Part shown: positions 42,921 through 53,205 of the stretch, one piece after another
Layout of the letters: each line of letters opens with the position of its first letter
How positions within the stretch are numbered: position 1 is the stretch's first letter
Assembly: GCA_025210795.1 (NCBI GenBank)
Contig: JAOAQZ010000016.1
Coordinates: 62,001 to 126,000 of the forward strand
Direction: 5' to 3'
Source of the DNA: Cohaesibacter sp.
GTDB lineage: Bacteria > Pseudomonadota > Alphaproteobacteria > Rhizobiales > Cohaesibacteraceae
Length of the DNA stretch: 64,000 nucleotides
Program-made: the position numbers and the translations under genes
Notes under the pieces: generated by a model
Databases searched by the model: none
Seen by the model: the letters and a program-made list of their open reading frames with translations, nothing else
What the model was told of the DNA's origin: nothing

Positions 42921-44378
42921 TTATTCAATACCGCCAAGACAGACATATTTGATCTCCAAATAATCATCCATGCCATATTTGGAACCTTCACGGCCAAGGC
43001 CCGATTGCTTGATGCCGCCAAAGGGGGCAACCTCGGTGGAGATAAGGCCGGTATTGACCCCCACCATGCCGGTTTCCATGGCCTCGGCCACCCGCCAGAC
43101 ACGGGCAATGTCGCGGGCATAGAAATAGCCAGCCAGACCGAACTCGCTGTCATTGGCCATCTCGATCACTTCCTCTTCGCTGTCAAAGCGAATGAGCGGG
43201 GCGAGCGGGCCGAAGGTTTCCTCGCTTGAAACCCGCGCCTCTCTTGGCACATTGGCCAGAACGGTCGGCTCAAACAGGGTGCCGTCAAGGCGAGCGCCGC
43301 CGGTCAACACGGTCGCGCCTGCTTTTTTGGCATCACCCAGATGGGCCTCCACCTTGGCAACAGCGGCTTCGCTGATCAGCGGGCCAGTGGTCACCCCTTC
43401 ATCCATACCATTGCCCGGTTTCAGTGCACCAACCGCTTCCACCAGCCGCTGTGCAAAGGCATCATAAATGCCGCTTTGCACATAAAGACGGTTGGCGCAG
43501 ACGCAGGTCTGGCCATTGTTGCGGAATTTGGCAATCATCGCCCCTTCGACAGCAGCGTCGATATCGGCATCATCAAAGACGATGAAAGGCGCGTTGCCTC
43601 CAAGCTCAAGGCTCATCTTCTTGATGGTGTCGGCGCATTGGCGCATCAGGATCTGCCCCACGCGCGTGGAACCGGTAAAGGTGATTTTGGCAATTTTAGG
43701 ATTGGCGCAAAGCTCCTCGCCCGCGGCTGCCGCATCATGATTTGTGACGACAGAAAAGACACCCTTTGGCACACCGGCCCGCTCGGCCAGCACGGCCATG
43801 GCAAGGGCGGAAAGCGGCGTCAGCTCTGCCGGGCGGGCCACAAAGGCACAGCCTGCCGCCAGCGCTGGCGCGACTTTGCGGGCGATCATCGCATTGGGAA
43901 AATTCCACGGCGTGATAGAGCCCACAACCCCGACGGGCTGTTTGAACACAGTGATGCGCTTGTCGCGCTGATGGCCGGGAATAACATCGCCGTAAATGCG
44001 CTTGGCTTCTTCGGAAAACCATTCAATGAAAGAGGCCCCATAGAGGATCTCTCCTTTGGCTTCAGCCAGAGGCTTGCCCATTTCGGCGCAAAGAATAAGG
44101 GCAAGATCGTCAGCCGCTTCGACCATCAGATCATACCAGCGGCGCAAAATAGCGGCCCGCTCTTTGCCCGTTGTCTTCGCCCAGTCTTTTTGGGCATCAT
44201 AGGCAATATCAATGGCGCGTTTGATATCGGCAACAGAGCAATCGGCGACATGAGCAATATCCTCGCCGGTGGCCGGATTGCTCACTGCAAAGCGTGCGCC
44301 GGTCTCTCGCCATTCGCCACCAATGAAGGCACGGCTTTCAAGAAGGCATTTATCTTTGAGTTTTTCTGCAATCGTCAT
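42921..44378 (-). CDS. gabD: Succinate-semialdehyde dehydrogenase (NAD(P)+)
   Basis: A 485-residue aldehyde dehydrogenase of GabD length. ITPWNFPNAMIARKVAPALA, the catalytic Glu in SLELGGNAPFIVFDDADID and the nucleophilic Cys in NNGQTCVCANR are all present. It oxidises succinate semialdehyde to succinate. It begins 3 nt after the stop of gabT, so the two genes are one leftward operon for GABA catabolism. Family members may also take glutarate semialdehyde, but gabT next to it supports GABA. Confidence 0.93.
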   Translation of the reverse strand: MTIAEKLKDKCLLESRAFIGGEWRETGARFAVSNPATGEDIAHVADCSVADIKRAIDIAYDAQKDWAKTTGKERAAILRRWYDLMVEAADDLALILCAEMGKPLAEAKGEILYGASFIEWFSEEAKRIYGDVIPGHQRDKRITVFKQPVGVVGSITPWNFPNAMIARKVAPALAAGCAFVARPAELTPLSALAMAVLAERAGVPKGVFSVVTNHDAAAAGEELCANPKIAKITFTGSTRVGQILMRQCADTIKKMSLELGGNAPFIVFDDADIDAAVEGAMIAKFRNNGQTCVCANRLYVQSGIYDAFAQRLVEAVGALKPGNGMDEGVTTGPLISEAAVAKVEAHLGDAKKAGATVLTGGARLDGTLFEPTVLANVPREARVSSEETFGPLAPLIRFDSEEEVIEMANDSEFGLAGYFYARDIARVWRVAEAMETGMVGVNTGLISTEVAPFGGIKQSGLGREGSKYGMDDYLEIKYVCLGGIE

Positions 44379-44381
44379 CGC

Positions 44382-45659
44382 TTACCCCTCCTGCGCGGCA
44401 AGAATGGAGGCTTCGAGCACTTCCATCGCTTCGTCAAAAATCTTGTCCTCAATGGTGATGGGGGCAAGGAAGCGCACCACATTGCCATAGACACCGCAGG
44501 TCAAAAGCACCAGATTGCGCTTGAGCGCCTCATCCTTGACGCGGGCGGTAAATGCCGCATCAGGGCCGCTGCCATCTTCTGTGTTAAACTCGGCAGCAAT
44601 CATAAAGCCGGGGCCGCGAATATCAGCAATGCGCGGGCAGGCGCCGCGAAGGCTATCCAGCTTTGCTTTAAGCTTGTCCCCCAGCTCGGTTGCGCGGGCG
44701 CAAAGCCCCTCTTCCTCAATCACATCCAGCACGGCGTGCGCGGCAGCAATGCCAAGAGGGTTGCCCCCATAGGTGCCACCAAGACCGCCGGGATTGGCCG
44801 CATCCATAATCTCTGCCTTGCCGGTAACCGCCGCCAAAGGCAAACCGCCCGCAAGGCCCTTGGCCATGGTAGTGAGATCGGCGCTCACATCATAATGCTC
44901 CATGGCAAACAGGCTGCCGGTGCGGGCAAAGCCGGTCTGCACTTCATCGGCAATCATCACAATACCATGCTCGTCACACAGGGCGCGAAGGGCGCGCATC
45001 AGCTCAGCCGGTGCCTGATAAAAGCCCCCCTCACCCTGAACAGGCTCGATGATGATGGCCGCAACGCGGGCCGGATCAAGATCGGCTTTGAACAATTGGG
45101 CGATGGCTGCAAGGCTCTGCTCTGTGCTGGTGCCATGCAGATCAATCGGGAAGGGCACATGATAGACATCGCCCATCATGGCACCAAAGCCCGCCTTATA
45201 CGGCTGGACCTTGCCGGTGAGACTCATGCCCATAAAGGTGCGACCATGAAAACCGCCGCCAAAGGCAATCACAGCCTGACGGCCCGTGGCCGCGCGGGCC
45301 ACCTTGATGGCATTTTCAACCGCTTCCGCGCCGGTTGAGACAAAGACAGTACGCTTCTCGCCCTCACCGGGTACAAGGGCGTTCAGCCGCTCGGCAAGGG
45401 AAATATAATTCTCATAAGGCAGAACCTGATGGCAGGTATGGGTAAAGCGCGCCAGCTGTGCCTCGACCGCGCCCATGACTTTGGGGTTGCAATGGCCGGT
45501 ATTGACCACGGCAATGCCAGCGGCAAAGTCGATATAACGCTGGCCTTCCACATCCCAGACCTCGGCATTTTTAGCCCGATCCGCATAGATCTGGGTCATC
45601 ATGCCCACGCCCTTGGCAATGGCCTGATTGCGGCGGGTGGCGATTTCTGAATTCAGCAT
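44382..45659 (-). CDS. gabT: 4-aminobutyrate aminotransferase
   Basis: A 425-residue class III PLP aminotransferase. FVSTGAEAVENAIKVARAATGR binds the cofactor phosphate, VMIADEVQTGFARTG holds the PLP-contacting Asp, and the Schiff-base Lys is in TTMAKGLAGGLPLAAVTG. It makes succinate semialdehyde from GABA. GGAGAGG lies 3-9 nt before the ATG. Divergent from the XRE-cupin regulator across 188 bp. Whether GABA is supplied from outside or from putrescine cannot be told here. Confidence 0.93.
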   Translation of the reverse strand: MLNSEIATRRNQAIAKGVGMMTQIYADRAKNAEVWDVEGQRYIDFAAGIAVVNTGHCNPKVMGAVEAQLARFTHTCHQVLPYENYISLAERLNALVPGEGEKRTVFVSTGAEAVENAIKVARAATGRQAVIAFGGGFHGRTFMGMSLTGKVQPYKAGFGAMMGDVYHVPFPIDLHGTSTEQSLAAIAQLFKADLDPARVAAIIIEPVQGEGGFYQAPAELMRALRALCDEHGIVMIADEVQTGFARTGSLFAMEHYDVSADLTTMAKGLAGGLPLAAVTGKAEIMDAANPGGLGGTYGGNPLGIAAAHAVLDVIEEEGLCARATELGDKLKAKLDSLRGACPRIADIRGPGFMIAAEFNTEDGSGPDAAFTARVKDEALKRNLVLLTCGVYGNVVRFLAPITIEDKIFDEAMEVLEASILAAQEG

Positions 45660-45751
45660 GGAGCCTCTCCTTGATTGGCAAAAAGCCCGCCCATTTGGCC
45701 CAAGGGGGCAAGGAAAATGCGGGACGATTGATCTGCCCCTAGGATAGGGTG

Positions 45752-45767
45752 TTTCAAATATTGGAAA
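45752..45767. promoter_or_regulatory. Near-palindrome in the gabT-regulator gap
   Basis: TTTCAAATATTGGAAA is palindromic at 14 of 16 positions. It is 92 bp before the gabT start and 81 bp before the regulator start, a reasonable operator for the XRE-cupin protein. Confidence 0.4.
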
Positions 45768-45847
45768 AGTCTATTTCTTTTTTACTGTAAGGCATTGAAA
45801 TTTAAGGAACTCAGATTAAAATGTTGCATATACTGAACAGGTGAAAC

Positions 45848-46405
45848 ATGTCCGATGATAGTCTTGCAATTGGCCAGCGCCTGCGCATCCTGCGCGAACA
45901 GGCAGGTCTGTCCCAGCGCGCCCTTGCCAAAAAGGCCGATGTGACCAATTCCATGGTCTCGCAAATCGAAGCGGGAAAAATCAACCCTTCCGTCGGGGCG
46001 CTCAAGCGCATTCTCGACGGGCTGCCCATTGGCCTGTCGGACTTTTTCGCCTTTGATATCGAGCCGGACCGCACCGTTTTTTTTGCCGCCGAAGAGCTGA
46101 AGGAAATCGGCAAAGGCCCCTTATCGCTCAAACAGGTGGGCAACAATCTGATGGGCCGCAGCCTGCAAATTCTCTATGAAACCTATGATGTGAATGCCGA
46201 CACGGGGCGGGTGCTGTATGAGCATGATGGCGAGGAAGGGGGCATTGTGATTTCTGGTCGGATCGAGATCATTGTGGGCGACCAGCGGCGTATTCTCGGC
46301 CCCGGCGATGCTTACCTGTTTGACAGCCGCACCCCCCACCGCTTTCGCGCCGTGGGCGGGGAGAAATGCGTCATCGTCAGCGCCTGTACACCGCCCAGCT
46401 TTTGA
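45848..46405 (+). CDS. XRE-family regulator with cupin domain (PuuR/SutR type)
   Basis: A 185-residue regulator. Residues 8-65 form an XRE helix-turn-helix (LRILREQAGLSQRALAKKAD, SMVSQIEAGKINPSV), and residues 110-180 a small cupin (GRIEIIVGDQRRILGPGDAY, HRFRAVG). In PuuR the cupin senses putrescine. Here the divergent gabT-gabD operon suggests a polyamine- or GABA-related ligand. The start uses ATG 45848 with AGGTG upstream. It is convergent with the WD40-caspase gene, only 11 bp from it, with no terminator seen. Confidence 0.9.
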   Translation: MSDDSLAIGQRLRILREQAGLSQRALAKKADVTNSMVSQIEAGKINPSVGALKRILDGLPIGLSDFFAFDIEPDRTVFFAAEELKEIGKGPLSLKQVGNNLMGRSLQILYETYDVNADTGRVLYEHDGEEGGIVISGRIEIIVGDQRRILGPGDAYLFDSRTPHRFRAVGGEKCVIVSACTPPSF

Positions 46406-46416
46406 AAACGGCCAGC

Positions 46417-49400
46417 CTATTCCCTGATTTTGATCAGGGTTTCGTTGGCGACAGAGCCAATCCTTTTGCCCTTGAGTGCAATAGCCGAGCGGTCTTTACC
46501 GCTGGAGAGCACAACAACCTGCATGCCCGGTTGCAATGTCATAAGCACCGAAGTGCCATCGGGGCCAAAGACTTTGGCGCTTGACGCAACAAAATGGGTT
46601 GGCTCCACCGGGACCGGACTGGTGGTTTGAGCGCCTGCCTTAAAGGCCACCGGCATGCCGATGGGAAAGGCATTGCCCGCAAGCTGCATTTGCGGGATTT
46701 GATGATAGCCAAACGCCTCTTTTGAGAGTTCCGGCAGGCGTATGTCTACATAGGTGGCAAGCTCGGTCGTCAGCAGCGCCTTATCCTTATTCTGGTCTCC
46801 CTTGGCAAAGGCTTCCAGAAGAGCATAGGTAAAGAGACCATGGCCGCGATAGCCTTCAAGCGCGGGGGCCGTATCGGTTGCAGCGGTTAAAATCGCCCGG
46901 CCCGTTGCATGGGCAAAGCGATCAATCGCCCCTTTGCGCTCCAACCCGCCACGCAAAACCACATTATTGGCCGTCAGTGACCCGCTTTCACAAGTATCAT
47001 ATAACAACAAGGAGCGCTGGGCCGGAATACGCGAGAACCAGTCCTGCCAGATCTCCTGACCAAGGCCGTCTGTCACCACAGAGGCCGCATTGCGATAGCG
47101 AAAATCCTGCGGCAGGAAATAATAGCGCCCATCAATGGTCTTGCCATGGCCTGCAACAAAAAACAGAAAGGCATCATGGGGTTTGATCTTTTTGGAAAGA
47201 TCAGCAAACAGGGCTTCAATCCCCGCCTTGGTCACCTTTTCATTCACCAGAATGTGGCGATGCACTTTGGCATAAGCCTCCTTGCCTGAGCGGGCTGCGG
47301 CCTCTGCCAGCGCTTGCGCATCCGACACCGCATGATTGAGCGCAAGATCACGATCAAAATAGTCGTTGATGCCAAGAGAGATGATATATAATTCTGCCGG
47401 ACGCGACGCCTTGGCTGCAACCTTGACTGTGATCACAGCAGGATTTGAAGCAATGGTGTTATCCCTGTTATAGGCCACAACGGAAATTTCATTCTCGCCC
47501 GGAGACAGAAACAGGCTCTTGGTTTGAAGATGGCTCTTCTCTCCTGCGCCTTCCTGATCAGAAGTGGCAGCCCCAAGGCCCCTTGTGCCACCCTGCACCT
47601 TGCCATTGACCCGATATTCAATCCGGCCATAGCCACCATTTTTCTCATCAAGCCGAATGGTCAGATCAAGTCTGTCAGTATCCAGCTCAATCGCATCCTT
47701 TGGGGTGACAATGGCCACAGCCGGCGGCAATCCGCCATCAATCAAGGCTTCCAGATTAAGCTTTTTCGCGGCAGCCACCACAAGCCCGTCCCGATCGCCA
47801 GACAGAGCGGCTGCGACCAGATCAGGTCTGTAAAGCTGATCATAAAAACTCTCAATCGAATAAGCCTCCAGCCCTTTGACAATATTCAGATTGGACGCCG
47901 CTTTGGGCGAAGAGAGATCGAAAAAGCCCTGAGGCGTACTGACCATCCAGCTGCCATCTGTGAAGGCCAGAAACTGAGCAACTTCCCTGCCAGTCTCAAA
48001 ATCCCACAGGCGGATCGCAGCATCATAGGCTTGGGTCACCAAACGCTTTCCATCCTGCGAAAAGCGATATGTGAGCACGGCGCTGTTATGGCCTTTTAGC
48101 CAGCGCTCCCGCTTGCCACTTTTAACATTGATGACAGCAACAGCCCCATTTTGATGAGACACAAGAAGGTGCCGCCCGTCGGGGGAAAAGGACGCCCCCT
48201 TGATGAAGAAGGGCATATCAGACAGGCGCGAGACTGTCTTTCCGCTATTGCTGTCGATAATTTTTGCACTCGTCTGATTATGACCATGCAGAAGAAGCAT
48301 GGAGCGATCCGGCGAAATGGCGTCCACATTGCCGCTTAACTTTCCAAGAAGCTTTCCTTTTTTAACGCCCCATTGGCGGATTTCGCCAAAACGCTGGGTG
48401 ATAAGCTTTCGCTCATCAGGCACAAAAATGCCCCCACCACCCTCGCTCGGCTTATCATCAAAACTTCTGATTTCCCGACCGGTTTCCAAGCTCCAAAGAC
48501 TATATTTCTTCTCTCGCTGCGCCGTTAGCAACAAGTTTCCATCATTGGATAATTGCGGATAATCTCCGGGAAAGTTCCAAATCTCCTGCCCGCTCTCTAC
48601 ATTCCAGACATAGGAAAAATGTTTGGGAAAACCATCCTCCTGATAAACCTCATATCCGCCTATCAGCTCTTTGCCATTTTTCGAAAAACGGACATCAATC
48701 GAAAAATAGGTCTGTCCTTTTGGGCCCTTGAGGGTATGCACCACCTCTTTGCGAGCCCTGTCCCAAAGCTTGATATCATTTTCCTTGGTTGCAATGGCTA
48801 AAAGCGTTTCATCTGGAGAGAGAATAAGGGCTTTGACTTCGTCAGTAACCTTGATCTTCTCTATCATCCGGCCCTGTTTGAGATCCCAGACATGAATAAG
48901 CCCACCACTGCGCGCAACAAAGCCATGGCCCAGATCCCTGGTGATTGCCGTATGGCCAACGCTGGTAATGGAGCTTTCAAGACCCGCAATCTTTTCCCCA
49001 CCGGGCAAGCGCACAATACCTGCACCTCCAATCAAGGTGCCGATAAGCAGTTTCTTGCCATCTGGCGAGAAGCTTGCAGCGATTATTCCTTCATGGGGAG
49101 ACGTGATACTCTTTCGTCTCAGGCCACTTATCGCATCATAAATGATGAGCTGAGAGTCGCGAGAGGTGGTCACCAAAGTCCAGCCATCTGGCGAGAATTC
49201 AGCATGGGTTACCGCGCCATCATGTTCGCGCAAACGATAGAGGATTTGCCCGCTCTGCACATCCCACATGATGGCCTTTTCATCAATGGATGCGGAGATC
49301 AGACGCGAGCCATCGGGCGAAAAATCAAGCGAGAGGATACCCTCTTCATGACCGGTAAGCGTCCGCACCACCTTGCCGCTTTCCACATCCCACAAGGTGA

Positions 49401-50037
49401 TGGTCCTGCCGCTATCCTCCCAATAATGGGAAAGACCGGTTGCAAGCAGCTTCCCATCAGGAGAGTAAGCAAGGCTTCTGACATAATTATCATGCTCAAA
49501 CGCCTTGATCTGCCTGCCAGTCTCAATATTAAGAATGTCAACAATCTGATTGCCAACAGACCAGGCAATGGTGCGGCCATCGGGGGCAAAATCAAGGCTC
49601 ACCGCGCGCTGTTTGTGATTATAGGAATTGCTACCCACATAGCCGGAGCTGCCCTTAAAGCTCCTTATTTTTTTGCCCGTTTCAATATCCCAGATAACAG
49701 CTGTATCGTCAGAGGAAGCGGTTGCCAGATATCGGCTATCAGGCGAATAGGACAGGCTGTCGACGCTTGAGGCAAATCCGCTAAATCGGCGCAACTCCTT
49801 GCCCGTCTCCGCATTCCACAAAATGGCCTGCCCGGCAATGCCCGTTGCAAAGGTTTTGCCATCGGGCGCGTAAGCGGTGCTAAAGACAAAATCCTGACCC
49901 TGAATGCCGATTTGGGGGAAGACCAGAACCGCAGCGTCCTTATCGCCAGCAAAGGAAGGCAAGGAGAGACCGAGTGTCAAAAGAAGAAAAGAACTTACAA
50001 AAAAACGCGAAATAAAGGTCTTACAACAAAAAGGCAT
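46417..50037 (-). CDS. Exported WD40-repeat protein with C-terminal caspase-like protease
   Basis: About 1206 residues. After a signal peptide ([15 protein letters not shown]), at least ten WD40 blades follow, recognised by recurring FSPDG or FSPDS motifs, probably making two beta-propellers over about residues 35-680. [13 protein letters not shown] linker precedes a peptidase C14 caspase-like domain (about 890-1140). The catalytic His is in VAGHGKT (about 964) and the Cys in YDTCESGS (about 1016), so the dyad is intact. ATG at 50037 has AAAGGA upstream; an upstream TTG would add seven residues. Last gene of the leftward arm of the protease locus. Confidence 0.9.
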   Translation of the reverse strand: MPFCCKTFISRFFVSSFLLLTLGLSLPSFAGDKDAAVLVFPQIGIQGQDFVFSTAYAPDGKTFATGIAGQAILWNAETGKELRRFSGFASSVDSLSYSPDSRYLATASSDDTAVIWDIETGKKIRSFKGSSGYVGSNSYNHKQRAVSLDFAPDGRTIAWSVGNQIVDILNIETGRQIKAFEHDNYVRSLAYSPDGKLLATGLSHYWEDSGRTITLWDVESGKVVRTLTGHEEGILSLDFSPDGSRLISASIDEKAIMWDVQSGQILYRLREHDGAVTHAEFSPDGWTLVTTSRDSQLIIYDAISGLRRKSITSPHEGIIAASFSPDGKKLLIGTLIGGAGIVRLPGGEKIAGLESSITSVGHTAITRDLGHGFVARSGGLIHVWDLKQGRMIEKIKVTDEVKALILSPDETLLAIATKENDIKLWDRARKEVVHTLKGPKGQTYFSIDVRFSKNGKELIGGYEVYQEDGFPKHFSYVWNVESGQEIWNFPGDYPQLSNDGNLLLTAQREKKYSLWSLETGREIRSFDDKPSEGGGGIFVPDERKLITQRFGEIRQWGVKKGKLLGKLSGNVDAISPDRSMLLLHGHNQTSAKIIDSNSGKTVSRLSDMPFFIKGASFSPDGRHLLVSHQNGAVAVINVKSGKRERWLKGHNSAVLTYRFSQDGKRLVTQAYDAAIRLWDFETGREVAQFLAFTDGSWMVSTPQGFFDLSSPKAASNLNIVKGLEAYSIESFYDQLYRPDLVAAALSGDRDGLVVAAAKKLNLEALIDGGLPPAVAIVTPKDAIELDTDRLDLTIRLDEKNGGYGRIEYRVNGKVQGGTRGLGAATSDQEGAGEKSHLQTKSLFLSPGENEISVVAYNRDNTIASNPAVITVKVAAKASRPAELYIISLGINDYFDRDLALNHAVSDAQALAEAAARSGKEAYAKVHRHILVNEKVTKAGIEALFADLSKKIKPHDAFLFFVAGHGKTIDGRYYFLPQDFRYRNAASVVTDGLGQEIWQDWFSRIPAQRSLLLYDTCESGSLTANNVVLRGGLERKGAIDRFAHATGRAILTAATDTAPALEGYRGHGLFTYALLEAFAKGDQNKDKALLTTELATYVDIRLPELSKEAFGYHQIPQMQLAGNAFPIGMPVAFKAGAQTTSPVPVEPTHFVASSAKVFGPDGTSVLMTLQPGMQVVVLSSGKDRSAIALKGKRIGSVANETLIKIRE

Positions 50038-50111
50038 AAATCCCATTCCTTTCGGCAAAATCTTGCAAGGCCTGAATAAACTCTCCTGCCGTTTCGGCTA
50101 GAAATACAGTT

Positions 50112-51593
50112 CTAGTCGATGACATAATCCTGCATGCCCAATATCCATTTGGCCCCGCGATTATGGTCAGATTCACCGGTCCAGACTTCGTAAAGGCGGC
50201 TTGCCAAGTCTTTTAAAAACTTGTCTTTGTCGGCGATTGGTTCAAATTCGTTATTGGCTTCAATCAGGTCTGAAAAATCAATCGGGTCTTCGGTTACAAG
50301 CGCGATCAGGCGCCCCTTGCCCCGTGGCTCGCTTGCTTCAAACTCAATGCCGTATGATGGATCCGGCACTGTAAGGGCTGCTCCTGCTCTGATTTTTCCC
50401 TTTTTGCCACTCTCACTGTCCATAAAGCTGGGAAAGAGCAAGACCAGATCACCAGCAGCATTATGGTCAAGCAGGGTGAGATAGCCTGCCCGCTTGCTGG
50501 TGATGCGGAATTTGACCACATCGCCCACCTTGTGACGATTGCCGGGCAAAATAGATAGATCAAGGGCACCGGTATCAAATTGCGGGATGATGTCGCCAAT
50601 ATCGTCGCTGGTCTCTGCTGTCACGCTCTCCCCTTGCGCCACGGCATTTGGGGGCATCAGCACAAAGCTTTCCTTCTTTGGGTCGATATTGGGCGTAAAG
50701 CCCAGATTTTGTTCGCGGCAGGCTTTTGCCTTTTTGCACCATTCTTCTGTACGCGGCTTGATATAATTGATCAGCTCATTGGACGTCAGGCGACCATTGC
50801 GGTTGAAATCAGCTTTGAGACCACTCATAGCCTGAATGAAATGATGGGTAAAAATGCCCTCTCCGCCACTCTCCCAGGCCAATTGATTGGGCATAGCTGC
50901 CGAGATGGTCATGGTGATGTGGGAGAGATCATTGAGCGGCTCTTCCTTATCCAGCCCCACCACAATTTGCTTGCTGGCCCCTTGCTGGCTTTGGGTCTCT
51001 TCATCAGGCAGGGAAGGCGTGAAGGGATAATAGCGTTTTTTGGCCCCCTCAATAAAGGCCTCTGGCCGCGGCAGACCTCTGGTCACCGTGCCGGAATGGC
51101 AAGAATCCGAGATCACCACAACTTTACGCCCTTTCAGGGCTTTGAGGGCAATTGCAAGCTCATCATCCGAGACCATTTCATTGTCTTTACCGCCCTTTTT
51201 GCCATAATCGGTTGGCACAAGGGTTTCATCCTTGCCGTCCTTCTCATCGCCGTTCTTATCCGGGATTTGCGAGCCATGGCCGGAATAATAAATAACGACC
51301 CTGTCTCCCGACTGGCTGGCCTGAGGCAAGCGCTTGCTAATGGCTCCCAGAATGTTTTTCTTGGTCGCCGTCTGGTCTTTCAAAACCATTATGTCTTGTG
51401 GCTGAAACCCCCAATGGGAGATAAGGAACTGGCGAAATTTTTGAATATCCCGCGCCGGGCCTGAAAGCTGGGCATTGGGCGGCAGGTGCGGATAAGCCCC
51501 TGCAGCAATGAGCAAGGCCTTTTGCCCCGCTTGTGCAACTCCTGCTGCAAGAAGGGAGGAGCAGACAAATGCAGCTGCCATTGTCTTACGCAT
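50112..51593 (-). CDS. Exported caspase-family (metacaspase-like) protein with DUF4384-type tail
   Basis: A 493-residue protein with a signal peptide ending about residue 22 (AAGVAQAGQ). The caspase-like domain (25-290) has His106 in YYSGHGSQIP and Cys165 in ISDSCHSGT, the metacaspase-type dyad. GSQIPDKNGDEKDG is a conserved metacaspase stretch. Residues 360-440 resemble DUF4384 (GDVVKFRITSKRAGYLTLLD). It begins 3 nt after the next caspase gene stops, so they are co-transcribed. Metacaspases cleave after Arg or Lys and are calcium-activated. Whether this one is secreted to the periplasm or outside is not decided. Confidence 0.9.
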   Translation of the reverse strand: MRKTMAAAFVCSSLLAAGVAQAGQKALLIAAGAYPHLPPNAQLSGPARDIQKFRQFLISHWGFQPQDIMVLKDQTATKKNILGAISKRLPQASQSGDRVVIYYSGHGSQIPDKNGDEKDGKDETLVPTDYGKKGGKDNEMVSDDELAIALKALKGRKVVVISDSCHSGTVTRGLPRPEAFIEGAKKRYYPFTPSLPDEETQSQQGASKQIVVGLDKEEPLNDLSHITMTISAAMPNQLAWESGGEGIFTHHFIQAMSGLKADFNRNGRLTSNELINYIKPRTEEWCKKAKACREQNLGFTPNIDPKKESFVLMPPNAVAQGESVTAETSDDIGDIIPQFDTGALDLSILPGNRHKVGDVVKFRITSKRAGYLTLLDHNAAGDLVLLFPSFMDSESGKKGKIRAGAALTVPDPSYGIEFEASEPRGKGRLIALVTEDPIDFSDLIEANNEFEPIADKDKFLKDLASRLYEVWTGESDHNRGAKWILGMQDYVID

Positions 51594-51596
51594 GGC

Positions 51597-53183
51597 TTAG
51601 TTCCTTTCCGTGCTATAAAGGCCGACCCAATCAAGGCCGTATGCTTGTGCGCCCAGCAAGTCATCCCAGCGGGTGAGAAGATCGGCGGCGGCACGCTGAT
51701 TGTTGTGCTCGCGCAGCCATGCCTGAAGGCTCGCAATAGGCTGAAGGCTGGAGATGGCAATCACATGATCTGAGCCAAAGGGCGGAATAATGGGGGAGCT
51801 GAATGTCTCAACCATGCCGGGGGAGATCAATCCCGCTGCAATGCCAGAGCCTGTCTGCTTGACCGGTGCCATAAGCTGCACCGTTCCATCATAGGCAAGA
51901 TTGAACAGGATGACATGGCGGTAAGTCTCATTGGTCAAGGCAAAGGTTGCCTTGTCGCCAGGCGCATAAAGATCATTGCCGCTTGTCAACTCCAAGGAAT
52001 TGGTCAACTGATCGCTTTTGCCTTGAACAAAACTGAGCAATCGCCATTTCTGGATGGCCCCTTGCAGGCGCTTTTGCAAATCACCCGACGACAAGCCGGC
52101 AAAATCGGCGATTACATCCTGCTTGCCAGAAATAAGCTGCTTTTGGGCTGCATCATAGACCAGATCGGCGCTTTTGGTGTCGGCAGTTGGCACTATATCT
52201 GAAAGCTGAAAATCCAGTATTCCATTGATCACCGCCAAACGAATGGCCTTGCTGGCGGCATTTGCCGACGACGAAGCCCCGGCGGCCTTTGACAAAGGAA
52301 TTTTCAGATCAGCAGAGCCGCCATTGATTTCCGGCCGCTGTTTGCGCTCGGACAGGCGATAAACCTTCTTGTTCAAATGGGATTTAAGCTCTCGGATATC
52401 CAGCCAATCATCCCCGTTCCGGTTTGCCGCCCCTTCCATGGCGCGCGCAAGGGAATAAGACAAAACCCCACGCGGCTCCCCATCAATCGCCACTTCGGGA
52501 ATTTCCCGCTTGGCATCCTGCGCATAAACCCACAAGACATTGCTGTGGGCGCTCTCATCCACCTCTCCCAATTTAAGGATATGGTCGCGCAAGACATCTT
52601 TTTGCGGCGAGATTGTCGCCCGGCTATAGCGGCTTTTCAGCTCAATCCGCCGATCAAGGCCCCGTGTCATGCCGCCTGCAAAACAGCTATCGGCGACAAA
52701 GATAATGGTGGCCTCGCTTTCTTGCGCCAGCAAATGACCGATTTCATTGTCGATCAGGCGTTCCTTGCTGCCCTCTTGCGTGCTGTCATCAAATCCGTGC
52801 AGCAGGAACATATTATCAAAAGCTTCATGACCGGGAATGATTGCCTCTTGCCGTGTGCCATGCCCGGCATAATGGAAAAAGACAATATCACCCTTGCCAG
52901 CCTTGCCGGTGAGCGCATTCCAGTGATGCAGAATGGCTTTTCGCGTTGCCTGATCATCGCGCAACTCGACAACCTCATCGGCCCCCATCTTGCGCAGAAC
53001 AGCGGCAATATCCTTTGCATCATTCACCGCCCCATACAGATCGGAAATATGGGCATAATCATTGATGCCAATGGTCAGCCCATAAATCTTGCCCGCGCTA
53101 TAGGCTGGCGGAGCAACGAAAGCCCCCAGAGAGACAAAAGACAGAAGACAGTAAAGAAAGAACGCTTTTACCTGGCCCAACAT
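51597..53183 (-). CDS. Exported caspase-family protein with DUF4384-like C-terminus
   Basis: About 528 residues with a hydrophobic signal (FFLYCLLSFVSLGAFVAPPA). The caspase-like domain has YAGHGTRQ (His about 108) and FVADSCFAGG (Cys about 167), an intact dyad. The C-terminal region with APGDKATFALTNETYRHVIL has the DUF4384 character seen in its neighbours. ATG 53183 gives a normal signal peptide; a TTG 21 nt earlier is possible. It lies 22 nt after the OmpA-like gene and 3 nt before the 493-aa caspase gene. The two caspase genes are paralogous in layout but clearly diverged. Confidence 0.88.
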   Translation of the reverse strand: MLGQVKAFFLYCLLSFVSLGAFVAPPAYSAGKIYGLTIGINDYAHISDLYGAVNDAKDIAAVLRKMGADEVVELRDDQATRKAILHHWNALTGKAGKGDIVFFHYAGHGTRQEAIIPGHEAFDNMFLLHGFDDSTQEGSKERLIDNEIGHLLAQESEATIIFVADSCFAGGMTRGLDRRIELKSRYSRATISPQKDVLRDHILKLGEVDESAHSNVLWVYAQDAKREIPEVAIDGEPRGVLSYSLARAMEGAANRNGDDWLDIRELKSHLNKKVYRLSERKQRPEINGGSADLKIPLSKAAGASSSANAASKAIRLAVINGILDFQLSDIVPTADTKSADLVYDAAQKQLISGKQDVIADFAGLSSGDLQKRLQGAIQKWRLLSFVQGKSDQLTNSLELTSGNDLYAPGDKATFALTNETYRHVILFNLAYDGTVQLMAPVKQTGSGIAAGLISPGMVETFSSPIIPPFGSDHVIAISSLQPIASLQAWLREHNNQRAAADLLTRWDDLLGAQAYGLDWVGLYSTERN

Positions 53184-53205
53184 GACAAATCGCCCATGTA
53201 ACAAA

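Noticed and set aside
43341..45338. A 665-codon open frame on the plus strand
   Set aside because: It is antisense to gabD and gabT, which are well supported. The translation has no recognisable domain.
46417..50037. The repeated WD40 coding units as DNA repeats
   Set aside because: The similarity is at protein level (FSPDG motifs); there is no clear tandem DNA repeat.
46417..53183. CRISPR-linked or classical defence caspase system
   Set aside because: No CRISPR repeats, cas genes, gasdermin-like protein or nucleotide-sensing partner is seen, and the caspases have signal peptides, which points to the envelope and not to cytosolic defence.
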